Origin: Psychroserpens sp. SPM9
Lineage (GTDB): Bacteria; Bacteroidota; Bacteroidia; Flavobacteriales; Flavobacteriaceae
Assembly: GCF_025153525.1 (NCBI RefSeq)
Contig: NZ_JANZNR010000009.1
Span: 1 to 54,420, forward strand
Length of the DNA stretch: 54,420 bases
Reading direction: 5' to 3'
The notes under the pieces are model-generated. The model was given only the letters and a program-made list of their open reading frames with translations. It was not told the DNA's origin and ran no database searches. Shown in pieces: positions 8,327-17,624 of this stretch; position 1 is the first letter of the stretch, and every line of letters begins with the position of its first letter. Both the position numbers and the translations under genes were made by a program.

Positions 8327-11314
8327 TTACTTTTTGTCTTCGTCTTCTTTTGGAGGCGCAATACCTTTATTTTTTAAGGTATCATACATTAATGGTGTTG
8401 CGATAAATACCGAAGAGTATGTACCTACGATAACACCAACAATTAAAGCGAATAATAAGCCTCTTAAGGACTCCGCACCAAAAATAAACATTGCCAATAA
8501 CACCACTAAGGTTGTTAATGAGGTATTTAATGTTCTACTTAATGTGCTGTTAATCGCTGCGTTAATATTAACGCCACCTTTAAAGCCTGCTCGTTCGGCA
8601 AGTACTTCTCTAATTCTATCAAATACAACCACGGTATCATTCAGAGAGTAACCAATTACGGTCAAAATCGCTGCGATAAATGCCTGGTCAATTTCCATAC
8701 TGAATGGCATAAATTTATATAGTAATGAGAAGATTCCTAAAACGATAATCACATCATGGAAAACTGCAGCTACAGCACCTAATGAGAATTGCCATTTTTT
8801 GAAACGGAATAAAATGTATAAGAATACCACAAGTAATGATCCTAAGACCGCTAAAAATGATTCTTTTTTGATATCATCTGCGATGGTCGGACTCACTTTA
8901 CTTGATAATACAATACCGATATCATCTTTAGCTTCAGAAAAATCCTTGAACGTTTCGCCTTGAGGCAAGTAAGATTTCAATCCGTTGAATAACATTGTTT
9001 TCACTTCTTCGTCCACTTCAACTGAATTTTCATCTACTTTATACTTCGTAGAGATTTTCAACTGATTCGCACTTCCAATAGTTTTAACCTCAACACTGTT
9101 AAATACTGCTGTTAAGTCTTCTGAAACTTTTTCAGCACTTACTGCATCAGCAAAACGTACCTGATACGTTCTTCCTCCAACAAAATCAATACCTTGATCT
9201 AATTTGTTTGTAAATAATGATCCTAAACTTATCAAAATTAAAATACCAGACACCACATAAGCTACTTTACGTTTGCTAATGAAATTGATGTTGTTATTCT
9301 TGAATAAGTTTTTAGTTATTGATGTTGAGAAATCTAAGCTCTTCCCTTTGTTTACATACCAGTCTACTAATAAACGTGTGATAAAGATAGCTGTAAATAA
9401 AGAGGTCATAATACCAATTAATAAGGTTGTTGCGAAACCTTTAATTGGTCCTGTACCAAATACAAATAAAATTAATGCTGTTAAACCTGTTGTAATATTC
9501 GCATCTAAAATCGACGATAATGCATTTGCAAAACCATCTTTTACAGCTTCTTTTTGCGATTTACCTTTACCAAGTTCTTCCCGTATTCGTTCAAATATAA
9601 GCACGTTTGCATCAACCGACATACCTATTGTTAATACGATACCTGCTAAACCAGGAAGTGTTAATACCGCTCCTAATCCTGATAAGACACCAAAGATTAA
9701 TAAGATGTTTAATAATAAAGCGATATCAGCAAAAATACCTGCTTTACCGTAGTAAAGAATCATCCAGATTAATACTAATGCTAATGCAATTAAGAATGAT
9801 TTTGTACCACTATCGATAGCTTCTTGTCCTAATGAAGGCCCTACTTGGTCTGCTTGAACGATTTCTGCTCTGGCTGGTAATTTACCTGCTCTTAAAACAT
9901 TGGCTAAATCTTCGGCTTCTTTAATGGTGAAGTTACCAGAAATTTCGGTATTACCACCAGAAATAGCACCACTTGAAGCCGTTGGTGCAGAATACACAAT
10001 ACTATCTAAAACGATGGCAATCTGACTCTGGTTTTGATTTGCTCTACCAGTCATTTCTTCCCATATCTTAGACCCTTTAGCATTCATTTGCATAGATACT
10101 GAAGGCTTATTGGTTTGCGTATAAGCTTGACGTGCGTCGGTAACAACACCACCACTTAATTCAGGCTCATCTGCTTTATTCCCTTTAAGAGCGTATAAAT
10201 CGATATATTCAGCGCCAGTTTCCTCATCGGCAAATGGTAAACCAAAAGCAAACTTAGTATAACGCATATCAGCTGGTAGATTAGCTAATACTTCTGGCAT
10301 TTTTAAATATTCAAGCAGTTGATCTTTATCTTCTAAACGAAGCGTAAATAAACCTTGACTATTAGGAGACACAATCATTTCAATTAACGGATTAACTACA
10401 GCAACATTTGTTGAGTCTGTAGAGGCATCACCTAATAAATCATCAATTGTACTTCCTGTATCGGTTGCAGTGCTGTCTTGTTCTTCTAGAGCTTCTTCTT
10501 TTTCATTAAGACCTAATTTCGTTTTAAGTGTTTCGTTAGCTCCAATGATAAAATCATTAAGTTCCTGGTCTTTAACAACATCCCAGAATTGTAATTGTGC
10601 TGTCGTTGTAATTAATTCTGTTGCACGCTTAACATCTTTAACACCTGGCAACTCAACTAATACACGTCCGGAATTACCTAAACGTTGAATGTTAGGCGAT
10701 GTCACACCAAACTGGTCAATACGCTTACGCAATACTTCAAAAGCAGAAACGATAGACTCATCTACTTTTTCTTGAAGTATGGCTTTAACGTCGCTATCAG
10801 ACATGGTTAATTTAACATCGTCTTCTAAATCTTTATTAGCAAAAATGTCTGGAGACGCTAATTTCTGGTCACCTTTTACATTTTCCCAAGCCGTAAAAAA
10901 CGACTCTAAATAAGGTTCTTGAGCGTCTTTTTGAATTTCTTCAGCATCAACTAAGGCTTTATTAAATGCTGGATCTTTACTTTTATTAGATAGACCATAT
11001 AAGATATCTCTTACTGAAATTTGAAGAATCACATTTAATCCGCCTTTAAGGTCAAGACCAAGATTCATGGCTTTTTCTTTAACTTCTTTTCCTGTAAAAC
11101 TTGCAATACCAATATTGTAAGCTTCTACATTAGAAATGGAGTCTAAATATCGAATTTCAGCGTCGTTGATTTGGTCTGAATCTTCATATTTACTTTCTGC
11201 GTACGTTTTAGCAGCGTTGTCGATTTGGTTGTTTTTGAATGTAAATGCTAATTGGTAAATACTTACCAATCCAAATAACACTGCAAAAAGTTTAACTAGT
11301 CCTTTGTTTTGCAT
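8327..11314 (-). CDS. secDF: Protein translocase SecDF fusion
   Basis: This 995-residue inner-membrane protein joins SecD and SecF in one chain, as is usual in Bacteroidota. It uses the proton gradient to help pull preproteins out of the SecYEG channel. The SecD half has the first transmembrane segment, a large periplasmic P1 region (GVTSPNIQRLGNSGRVLVEL, ELPGVKD) and the signature GMSVDANVLIFERIREE. The SecF half, from about residue 680, has DFVGGRTYQV and IGYSLNDTVVVFDRIRE. It has its own textbook promoter at 11352-11381. A small exported protein resembling part of P1 is encoded just upstream. Confidence 0.98.
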   Translation of the reverse strand: MQNKGLVKLFAVLFGLVSIYQLAFTFKNNQIDNAAKTYAESKYEDSDQINDAEIRYLDSISNVEAYNIGIASFTGKEVKEKAMNLGLDLKGGLNVILQISVRDILYGLSNKSKDPAFNKALVDAEEIQKDAQEPYLESFFTAWENVKGDQKLASPDIFANKDLEDDVKLTMSDSDVKAILQEKVDESIVSAFEVLRKRIDQFGVTSPNIQRLGNSGRVLVELPGVKDVKRATELITTTAQLQFWDVVKDQELNDFIIGANETLKTKLGLNEKEEALEEQDSTATDTGSTIDDLLGDASTDSTNVAVVNPLIEMIVSPNSQGLFTLRLEDKDQLLEYLKMPEVLANLPADMRYTKFAFGLPFADEETGAEYIDLYALKGNKADEPELSGGVVTDARQAYTQTNKPSVSMQMNAKGSKIWEEMTGRANQNQSQIAIVLDSIVYSAPTASSGAISGGNTEISGNFTIKEAEDLANVLRAGKLPARAEIVQADQVGPSLGQEAIDSGTKSFLIALALVLIWMILYYGKAGIFADIALLLNILLIFGVLSGLGAVLTLPGLAGIVLTIGMSVDANVLIFERIREELGKGKSQKEAVKDGFANALSSILDANITTGLTALILFVFGTGPIKGFATTLLIGIMTSLFTAIFITRLLVDWYVNKGKSLDFSTSITKNLFKNNNINFISKRKVAYVVSGILILISLGSLFTNKLDQGIDFVGGRTYQVRFADAVSAEKVSEDLTAVFNSVEVKTIGSANQLKISTKYKVDENSVEVDEEVKTMLFNGLKSYLPQGETFKDFSEAKDDIGIVLSSKVSPTIADDIKKESFLAVLGSLLVVFLYILFRFKKWQFSLGAVAAVFHDVIIVLGIFSLLYKFMPFSMEIDQAFIAAILTVIGYSLNDTVVVFDRIREVLAERAGFKGGVNINAAINSTLSRTLNTSLTTLVVLLAMFIFGAESLRGLLFALIVGVIVGTYSSVFIATPLMYDTLKNKGIAPPKEDEDKK

Positions 11315-11351
11315 TATTTATAAATTTTAAGTCAAATTTTTTTTGAACGCG

Positions 11352-11381
11352 CAAATATAAAATTTAGCGTTGATTTGACAA
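11352..11381 (-). promoter_or_regulatory. secDF promoter
   Basis: On the minus strand TTG (11381-11379) is followed after 19 bases by TATATTTG (11359-11352), a perfect Bacteroidetes promoter. The secDF start codon is at 11314, giving a leader of about 30 bases. Confidence 0.8.
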
Positions 11382-11507
11382 TTGTTTTTTGTAATTATAT
11401 ATGTGATTTACATGGCTTTTCTAACATTAAAAGCCAGTAGTAATGAATAAATTTATTAAAGCGGAAACTTTATAGCTTATTCATTTACGGAAGTATGATG
11501 GAATGTT

Positions 11508-12152
11508 TTAAGCCAAGATGCTCAAGTTAGCCATCCCTATTGTCGTTGGTCCAGCTCTAACTTCTGGGATAATTCGCGATCTGTTATCAATGGCGATTGC
11601 ACTGTTTTTGTGGAATTTATAAGCCACTTTTACAATGCGATCTAATCCTCTAATATCTATAGCTTCTATTGCTACAAATACATTAGGATTTATGAGTCGG
11701 TCATTTTCAGCCTTAGATTCTAAAGCTAATTTTCCTTGTAAACCAGAAAGTTCATCACCTTGCTGGATTTCATAAATATCGAGATTATAAACAACAGATT
11801 TCTCTTCGGAAGGCAACTCACTTCTATTGTGATCTTGAGTTACATAACCGAGAGCTAATTGTCCTTGTTTAGAAAGTAATTCTTTGATACGTTCAACATC
11901 GGCATCACTGTAATACGTGATTTTAAGTTGACCGCTTTTTTGTTTTTGAACTTGAATATTCTCAACTCCTGCAGCTTGCAACTGTTGCTTTACAAGCGTA
12001 ATGGCCTGTTGCGTTTCCTGAGTAGAAACCTGAGTGCTAGAAAACTGTAAAACGAGTTCCTGATTAGGCACAGACATTTGCTGTTCACTAGCAATGCCTC
12101 CTAAAAGGGTAAGAATAATTATTAAAGTACTAATGTACCATCTCGTGTTCAT
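11508..12152 (-). CDS. Small exported protein resembling the SecD P1 region
   Basis: I place the start at the ATG at 12152 (MNTRWYISTL, 214 residues); a longer frame exists but would run through a -7 box at 12157-12164. The N-terminus is a signal sequence or anchor (STLIIILTLLGGIASEQ). Residues of about 45-110 resemble the SecD periplasmic region: AGVENIQVQKQKSGQLKI recalls GVTSPNIQRLGNSGRVLVE, and IKELLSKQGQLALGYV recalls ATELITTTAQLQFWDV of the neighbouring SecDF. The gene lies directly upstream of secDF on the same strand, 193 bases away. I know no named family; the SecD likeness is my own reading and is moderate. Confidence 0.75.
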   Translation of the reverse strand: MNTRWYISTLIIILTLLGGIASEQQMSVPNQELVLQFSSTQVSTQETQQAITLVKQQLQAAGVENIQVQKQKSGQLKITYYSDADVERIKELLSKQGQLALGYVTQDHNRSELPSEEKSVVYNLDIYEIQQGDELSGLQGKLALESKAENDRLINPNVFVAIEAIDIRGLDRIVKVAYKFHKNSAIAIDNRSRIIPEVRAGPTTIGMANLSILA

Positions 12153-12156
12153 GCGC

Positions 12157-12164
12157 CAAATATA
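12157..12164 (-). promoter_or_regulatory. -7 box abutting a start codon (possible leaderless mRNA)
   Basis: CAAATATA on the plus strand is TATATTTG on the minus strand, a perfect -7 box. Only four bases separate it from the ATG at 12152, so transcription would begin at or next to the start codon. Confidence 0.55.
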
Positions 12165-12228
12165 ACAAAAATTATATATTGAATCGGTTTCATTCGTTAA
12201 ACGGTAGGTTTTAAAGAAAAAGGCATAA

Positions 12229-12258
12229 AAAAAGAGCAACTATAATGCTGCTCTTTTT
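12229..12258 (-). terminator. Terminator after the DUF4412 gene
   Basis: AAAAAGAGCA and TGCTCTTTTT form a perfect stem, with an A-run on its left that reads as a U-run on the minus strand. Confidence 0.85.
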
Positions 12259-12280
12259 ATCTGTATTTTAATCTTTAGGC

Positions 12281-12931
12281 TTATTGGCCAGGTGCTTTGG
12301 TGTAGCCCTCTGGTGGTGTCATACTAAACAAATCATCAGAAACTTTGTCTTTTTTGATTTCAGTAACTTCAGTCGTAATGAGCATTTCCATACCCATTTG
12401 ATTCATAGTCATGGTCATATACAAAGGAAATCCTTTTAACTTATCACCTAACATAGCTGTTTGCTGTGATGCAACTGGAATGGCTTCAGTAGTGAACATT
12501 TCCATAGTCATATCTACACCATCTTGCTTAATGGTCACAGTATATTGCTTACATTCGTAACCCAATACTTTTTTTGTCTTATCACCAGCAATGACTTTAA
12601 TGTTTTTCATTTTATCATCCAAGCTATCTTGCTTTTGATAGGTATAGGTTTTTCCCATCATGTTATCCATTAACATCATTATTTCTTTAGTGTCACCATT
12701 GGTTATGGTAACAATATCACCTGACATAGGATTAGATAGTTCTGTTCGCGATTTTAAACCTTTAAAATAGGTTGTTGATTCCAGTTTCCCCATCATATCT
12801 AATTGGGCCTGAACCTCAGCATTTTCACTTGTTACAGTTTGCTTTGAAGTAATAACTCCTTCAGTTAATTTATCTTGTGCTGCAACAGTTAAGCTAAATG
12901 CTGCTAAGAATAAAAATAATACGTTCTTCAT
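12281..12931 (-). CDS. Secreted DUF4412 protein
   Basis: This 216-residue protein has a signal peptide (MKNVLFLFLAAFSLTVAAQ). The mature part matches the DUF4412 pattern: YFKGLKSRTE, a methionine-rich stretch (KEIMMLMDNMMGKTYTY), the KKVLGYECKQYTV block and a C-terminal DLFSMTPPEGY. The family is periplasmic or outer-membrane associated and has no assigned activity. It stands alone between mdh and the SecD-like gene and has its own terminator. Confidence 0.85.
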   Translation of the reverse strand: MKNVLFLFLAAFSLTVAAQDKLTEGVITSKQTVTSENAEVQAQLDMMGKLESTTYFKGLKSRTELSNPMSGDIVTITNGDTKEIMMLMDNMMGKTYTYQKQDSLDDKMKNIKVIAGDKTKKVLGYECKQYTVTIKQDGVDMTMEMFTTEAIPVASQQTAMLGDKLKGFPLYMTMTMNQMGMEMLITTEVTEIKKDKVSDDLFSMTPPEGYTKAPGQ

Positions 12932-13024
12932 GTTTTTAAATTTGTTATGATTACTATTATAGTGTTGTTAACTCATTACAGACAAATACCTTGCCATAAC
13001 AAATTTATCAACGCAGTAAAGGGT

Positions 13025-13951
13025 TTAAAGTTCTAATAAACCGTTTGTTTTTTGCACGCCTTCGGCACTTTCTTTTAAGTGTGCTTCTTCAGCATCACTT
13101 AATTTAATGGTCACAATCTCTTCGATACCATTACGACCTAAAATAACAGGAACACCAATACAAAGATCATTTAAACCGTATTCGCCTTCTAATAAGGTAG
13201 AACATGGAAACATTTTCTTTTGATCGCAAGCAATCGCTTGTACTAAACCACTTACCGCAGCTCCAGGTGCGTACCAAGCAGAAGTTCCGAGAAGTTTTGT
13301 TAATGTTGCACCACCAACTTTGGTATCTTCTTTAACTTGGTTTAAGCGGTCTTCAGATAAAAACTCAGAAACCTTAACACTATTTCTAGTGGCATGAGCT
13401 GTTAATGGCACCATTCCTTTATCACTATGACCACCAATTACCATACCGTCAACATCACTAATAGGTGCTTCTAAAGCTTCTGCTAAACGATACTTAAAAC
13501 GTGCAGAATCTAATGCACCACCCATTCCAATAATTCGGTTTTTAGGTAAGTTGGTCGTTTTATGCACTAAATACGTCATGGTATCCATTGGGTTACTTAC
13601 CACAATGATAATAGTATTTGGAGACTGTTCGATTAAGCTAGAAGATACTGTTTTTACGATTCCAGCATTAATTCCTATTAATTCTTCACGAGTCATTCCT
13701 GGTTTACGAGGAATACCAGAAGTAATAACGCAAATATCACTATTGGCTGTTTTCGAATAATCATTTGTAACACCTGTAATTTTAGTGTCAAAACCATTTA
13801 ACGAAGCTGTTTGCATTAAATCCATTGCTTTCCCTTCGGCAAAACCTTCTTTAATGTCTAATAAAACGACTTCACTAGCAAAATCTTTAATCGCAATATA
13901 TTCTGCGCAACTTGCACCTACTGCTCCTGCTCCAACTACTGTAACCTTCAT
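13025..13951 (-). CDS. mdh: Malate dehydrogenase
   Basis: This enzyme oxidises malate to oxaloacetate with NAD in the TCA cycle. The 308-residue protein is of the LDH-like MDH type. The Rossmann nucleotide motif is GAGAVGASCA near residue 7, and the acidic residue that selects NAD is in VVLLDIKEG. The substrate-binding loop is SGIPRKPGMTREEL and the catalytic His is in GGHSDKGMVPL. The C-terminal part is complete. A perfect -7 box (TAATTTTG) lies 40 bases upstream. Identification is firm. Confidence 0.97.
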   Translation of the reverse strand: MKVTVVGAGAVGASCAEYIAIKDFASEVVLLDIKEGFAEGKAMDLMQTASLNGFDTKITGVTNDYSKTANSDICVITSGIPRKPGMTREELIGINAGIVKTVSSSLIEQSPNTIIIVVSNPMDTMTYLVHKTTNLPKNRIIGMGGALDSARFKYRLAEALEAPISDVDGMVIGGHSDKGMVPLTAHATRNSVKVSEFLSEDRLNQVKEDTKVGGATLTKLLGTSAWYAPGAAVSGLVQAIACDQKKMFPCSTLLEGEYGLNDLCIGVPVILGRNGIEEIVTIKLSDAEEAHLKESAEGVQKTNGLLEL

Positions 13952-13991
13952 ATGTTTTTTATGTTTTAAATTGTGTTGATAATTGAGTGTG

Positions 13992-13999
13992 CAAAATTA
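13992..13999 (-). promoter_or_regulatory. -7 box of mdh
   Basis: CAAAATTA on the plus strand reads TAATTTTG on the minus strand, an exact fit to TAnnTTTG. No clear TTG is seen at the -33 distance. Confidence 0.5.
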
Positions 14000-14020
14000 C
14001 AAATTTTTAGAGTGTTAAAG

Positions 14021-14053
14021 AAAAAAGCGCAAGAGAAAATCTTACGCTTTTTT
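14021..14053 (-). terminator. Terminator after the DUF6588 gene
   Basis: AAAAAAGCGCAAGA and TCTTACGCTTTTTT pair with one mismatch. The T-run reads on both strands; the upstream gene on the minus strand is the DUF6588 gene. Confidence 0.85.
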
Positions 14054-14076
14054 GAATATTTTAAGTAGGAATGACT

Positions 14077-15090
14077 TTAGAATGAAAAGTTTATCCCTAA
14101 AGTGGCGCTATCAAATTCGGCAACCGTATAATCGGCATTTAACCCAAAGAAGCCCAATTTAAGATTTGCACCAACTGTAGCTCTTATCCCTGACACATCG
14201 TGTTCTATTGAAAACGGATCATTAATTTCTTCGGAAAACAATAGGCCATCGGTGACAACATAAGTTCCTAATAAATCTGTAGTAGAGGTTCCGGTAATAT
14301 ATCCTAAACCACCATAAAAGTTAACAATAGGCAATTTTGTTCCAACTATCAACTGAAACAATAAGGTATTGGTATCGGTTTCAACACGTTGATTTTCACC
14401 ATCAACATATTCGGCGTCTGTAAAATCGTAGCTCGCGTCTAAATGTGTATATGCAATCAATCCTGAAATAGCCACGGGAAATACTTTATCGGCTGGCAAC
14501 CAGCTTGTAAATTCTTGCTGAATTCCGAATCCGTAGAGTCCGATTTTAGTATCTTCAGTTTCAACCTTTGGAAAGAAACGTCCTTTTAACTGTGTGCCTT
14601 TAAATGGCGAAAAACTAGCTTGTAAAAATCCGGCAGGAATCAAGTTTACATTTTCTGAACCAATCCCTGTAGGTAAAATTAGTTCTGTTTCCTGATTTCC
14701 GAAAATTGGATCATCATAGGTAATAATAACAGTAATGTCGGGATCATTATGACCTAATGCAGTAGCAACAGATTTTGAGCTGCTGCCATCTTCAAATCTT
14801 ATGTTTTCATAGTCTGAAACATTCATTTCAAAAGATTTTTTTTCGTCTTTTATGAATCCGACATTTCCAATAACCGACAATTCGAAGTGAAATCGTTTTG
14901 GAGATTTTGCATTATTGAACCAGCCATTATTAATCCCATAGGCCAATCCTTCGGATGCAGGAGCGATATAATCTTGCGTAAACCGCTTAGCATCTGCAAC
15001 ACCTGCTGCTAATAAATCATTGACATTTTCCTGAGCTTTTACAGCTATAACTGTACATAAAGCTAAACTTGTAATAAGTAGTTTTTTCAT
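14077..15090 (-). CDS. Outer-membrane beta-barrel-like protein, DUF6588 type
   Basis: This 337-residue protein has a signal peptide (MKKLLITSLALCTVIAVKAQ). The sequence is rich in alternating hydrophobic strands and ends with a phenylalanine (LGINFSF), as outer-membrane barrels do. ADAKRFTQDYIAPASEGLAY and the internal ATVGANLKLGFFGLNADYTV stretch are what I associate with the Bacteroidetes DUF6588 family. The function is unknown. It follows gyrB on the same strand, but a strong terminator separates the two. Confidence 0.82.
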   Translation of the reverse strand: MKKLLITSLALCTVIAVKAQENVNDLLAAGVADAKRFTQDYIAPASEGLAYGINNGWFNNAKSPKRFHFELSVIGNVGFIKDEKKSFEMNVSDYENIRFEDGSSSKSVATALGHNDPDITVIITYDDPIFGNQETELILPTGIGSENVNLIPAGFLQASFSPFKGTQLKGRFFPKVETEDTKIGLYGFGIQQEFTSWLPADKVFPVAISGLIAYTHLDASYDFTDAEYVDGENQRVETDTNTLLFQLIVGTKLPIVNFYGGLGYITGTSTTDLLGTYVVTDGLLFSEEINDPFSIEHDVSGIRATVGANLKLGFFGLNADYTVAEFDSATLGINFSF

Positions 15091-15224
15091 GAGAATTGTA
15101 GGTTAAATGGATTTCAAAATTAATAAAACTTATTCAATCAACGTTTTTTATCGTTAATAATTGCCTTTTACCGATGTTTTATACTCTGTAAATCTGTATA
15201 CTATAGATATATTTCGGCATAAAA

Positions 15225-15255
15225 AAAGCAACTACATTATATACGTAGTTGCTTT
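15225..15255 (-). terminator. gyrB terminator
   Basis: AAAGCAACTAC pairs perfectly with GTAGTTGCTTT around a nine-base loop. Seven A residues at the left give the U-run on the minus strand. Confidence 0.9.
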
Positions 15256-15343
15256 CATTTAGGATTTTATGTTCTTTCAAAAACTGTTGAAAGCAATTTT
15301 ATAACCGCCTACAACACGATGAATGTAAACCAGATCATTTCAT

Positions 15344-17293
15344 CTAGGCATCAATATTTGCATAGATGGCGTTCTTTTCAATAAACTCACGACGTGGTGG
15401 CACTTCGTCTCCCATTAACATTGAGAAAATACGATCGGCTTCACCACCATTATCAATTTGGACTAAACGCATAGTTCTAAACTCCGGATTCATGGTTGTG
15501 TCCCAAAGTTGTTCAGCATTCATTTCTCCAAGACCTTTATAACGTTGAATTTTAGAATTTTCTCCAAATTCTTCTAAAATTTCATCACGCTCTTTATCAC
15601 TCCATGCATATTGCTTTTTAGCACCTTTCTTCACTAAGTATAAAGGAGGTGTCGCAATATAAATATGGCCGTTTTCGATCAATTCTTTCATATATCTAAA
15701 GAAGAAAGTCAAAATAAGAGTCGCAATGTGACTTCCATCAATATCTGCATCACACATGATGACGACTTTATGGTATCTTAATTTAGATAAGTTAAGCGCT
15801 TTACTGTCTTCTTCGGTACCAATAGTTACACCAAGCGCAGTAAAGATGTTCTTAATTTCTTCATTTTCAAAAACCTTGTGGGTCATGGCTTTCTCGACAT
15901 TCAAGATTTTACCACGAAGCGGAAGAATTGCTTGAAAGGCTCTGTCTCGACCTTGTTTAGCCGTTCCACCTGCCGAATCTCCCTCAACTAAAAATACTTC
16001 ACATTTTGTAGGATCCTGTTCTGAGCAATCACTTAATTTACCAGGTAAACCACCAATACTCATAACCGTTTTACGCTGTACCATATCACGTGCTTTTTGT
16101 GCAGCGTGACGTGCCTGAGCAGCAAGGATTACTTTTTGAACTATGGTTTTAGCATCATCTGGATGCTCTTCAAGGTAATCGGTAAGCATTTCAGAAACGG
16201 CCTGACTTACAGAAGCCGATACTTCTCTGTTTCCAAGTTTTGTTTTGGTTTGTCCTTCAAACTGAGGCTCTTGAACTTTTACCGAAATGATCGCCGTTAA
16301 ACCTTCACGAAAATCATCGCCCTGGATATCGAACTTTAATTTGTCTAACATTCCTGAAGAATCAGCATATTTTTTTAAAGTATGTGTTAATCCTCTTCGG
16401 AAACCTGACAAGTGAGTTCCTCCTTCGTGAGTATTGATATTATTTACATAGGAATGTAAATTTTCAGCATAAGAGGTATTATAGATCATAGCGACCTCAA
16501 CTGGCACGCCATTTTTTTCACCTTCAAACGAAATGACATCTCGCATTAATGGTTCTCTGTTTCCATCTAAGAATTTGATAAATTCTTTAAGACCTTCTTC
16601 AGAATGAAATGTTTCACCTTCAAATTCGCCATCTTCTTTTTTAGAGCGTTTATCCACTAAATGGATTGTAATGCCTTTGTTTAAGTAAGCTAATTCACGT
16701 AAACGACTTGCTAAAGTATCGTAGCTATATTCTAATGTTTGCGTAAAAATTGTAGCATCTGGCTTGAAGGTAACTGTAGTACCGCGTTTATCGGTGTCAC
16801 CCACTTGTTTTACAGGGTACATTGCCTTACCACGTTCGTATTCTTGCTCGTAGATTTTCCCACCTCTGTAAACAGTCGCTTTCAAATGCTCTGATAATGC
16901 ATTAACACAACTCACACCAACACCGTGTAAACCACCAGAAACTTTATAAGAATCTTTATCGAACTTACCTCCAGCTCCAATTTTGGTCATAACAACCTCA
17001 AGTGCCGAGACGCCTTCTTTTTTATGAAGATCCACCGGAATACCACGACCATCATCTTCGGTAGTAATCGAATTATCTTCGTTTATAGTTACTGTAATAT
17101 TATCACAATGACCAGCAAGTGCTTCGTCAATAGAGTTATCGACAACTTCGTATACTAAATGGTGTAAACCACGCACACCTACATCGCCAATATACATGGA
17201 TGGACGCATACGAACGTGCTCCATACCTTCTAAGGCTTGAATACTATCTGCTGAATAATTGTGCTTGTTAAATTCTTCTTTTTTTTCGCTCAT
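15344..17293 (-). CDS. gyrB: DNA gyrase subunit B
   Basis: GyrB is the ATPase subunit of gyrase and introduces negative supercoils together with GyrA. The GHKL ATPase motifs are VDNSIDEALAGH, EDDGRGIPVD and GLHGVGVSCVNALS. The Toprim domain shows EGDSAGGTAKQGRDR and MCDADIDGSHI, and the C-terminal RYKGLGEMNAEQLWDTTM block is intact. At 649 residues it has the short form without the long enterobacterial insertion. A -7 box (TATATTTG) at 17365-17372 and a hairpin at 17330-17355 precede it. gyrA is not in the window. Parallel ParE is the alternative but the sequence reads as GyrB. Confidence 0.97.
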   Translation of the reverse strand: MSEKKEEFNKHNYSADSIQALEGMEHVRMRPSMYIGDVGVRGLHHLVYEVVDNSIDEALAGHCDNITVTINEDNSITTEDDGRGIPVDLHKKEGVSALEVVMTKIGAGGKFDKDSYKVSGGLHGVGVSCVNALSEHLKATVYRGGKIYEQEYERGKAMYPVKQVGDTDKRGTTVTFKPDATIFTQTLEYSYDTLASRLRELAYLNKGITIHLVDKRSKKEDGEFEGETFHSEEGLKEFIKFLDGNREPLMRDVISFEGEKNGVPVEVAMIYNTSYAENLHSYVNNINTHEGGTHLSGFRRGLTHTLKKYADSSGMLDKLKFDIQGDDFREGLTAIISVKVQEPQFEGQTKTKLGNREVSASVSQAVSEMLTDYLEEHPDDAKTIVQKVILAAQARHAAQKARDMVQRKTVMSIGGLPGKLSDCSEQDPTKCEVFLVEGDSAGGTAKQGRDRAFQAILPLRGKILNVEKAMTHKVFENEEIKNIFTALGVTIGTEEDSKALNLSKLRYHKVVIMCDADIDGSHIATLILTFFFRYMKELIENGHIYIATPPLYLVKKGAKKQYAWSDKERDEILEEFGENSKIQRYKGLGEMNAEQLWDTTMNPEFRTMRLVQIDNGGEADRIFSMLMGDEVPPRREFIEKNAIYANIDA

Positions 17294-17329
17294 TATTTTG
17301 AATAAATTTAAGTTCTAATTACGCATAAA

Positions 17330-17355
17330 AAAAATGATACTATTGCATCATTTTT
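17330..17355 (-). terminator. Terminator-like hairpin at the 5' end of the gyrB transcript
   Basis: AAAAATGAT and ATCATTTTT form a 9-bp stem with an 8-base loop, and the minus strand continues with U residues. It lies between the likely gyrB -7 box and the gene, so it may stop read-through from upstream or act within the leader. Confidence 0.55.
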
Positions 17356-17364
17356 GAATACTAA

Positions 17365-17372
17365 CAAATATA
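17365..17372 (-). promoter_or_regulatory. -7 box of gyrB
   Basis: The minus strand reads TATATTTG, an exact consensus match, 71 bases before the gyrB start codon. A good TTG element is not evident. Confidence 0.5.
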
Positions 17373-17624
17373 CGATTTTAAAGTGCTTTTTGAAAGCTTT
17401 TTATCGATTGAAAGTAATAATTATCAACATTTGTTAATTACTTGAAAGTGTCTTAAATCGTCTTAAAAGAGCTTTAAAATCGATTTTGTTATTTTTTAAC
17501 ATCTTCATAAAAGCAACAAAAACACAAAAGTGTTTAGAGGTGATATTTCGAATATTCAAATACGCAAAAAAGACTAAAAATTAGATCGATTTCTTTAGGT
17601 TGTTGATGATTAAGAATAACATAT

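Larger units (their letters stand above)
17294..17624. other. 331-base intergenic region upstream of gyrB
   Basis: This AT-rich stretch holds the gyrB -7 box (17365-17372) and a terminator-like hairpin (17330-17355). The remainder, 17373-17624, has no ORF, tRNA or convincing structure that I can see. Confidence 0.7.

Noticed and set aside
8292-9819. Plus-strand frames opposite secDF (8292-8651, 9273-9752, 9607-9819)
   Set aside because: They are shadows of the conserved SecDF coding strand, with low-complexity translations.
12153-12239. Longer frame of the SecD-like gene from 12239
   Set aside because: It crosses a perfect -7 box and would put 29 residues in front of a normal signal sequence.
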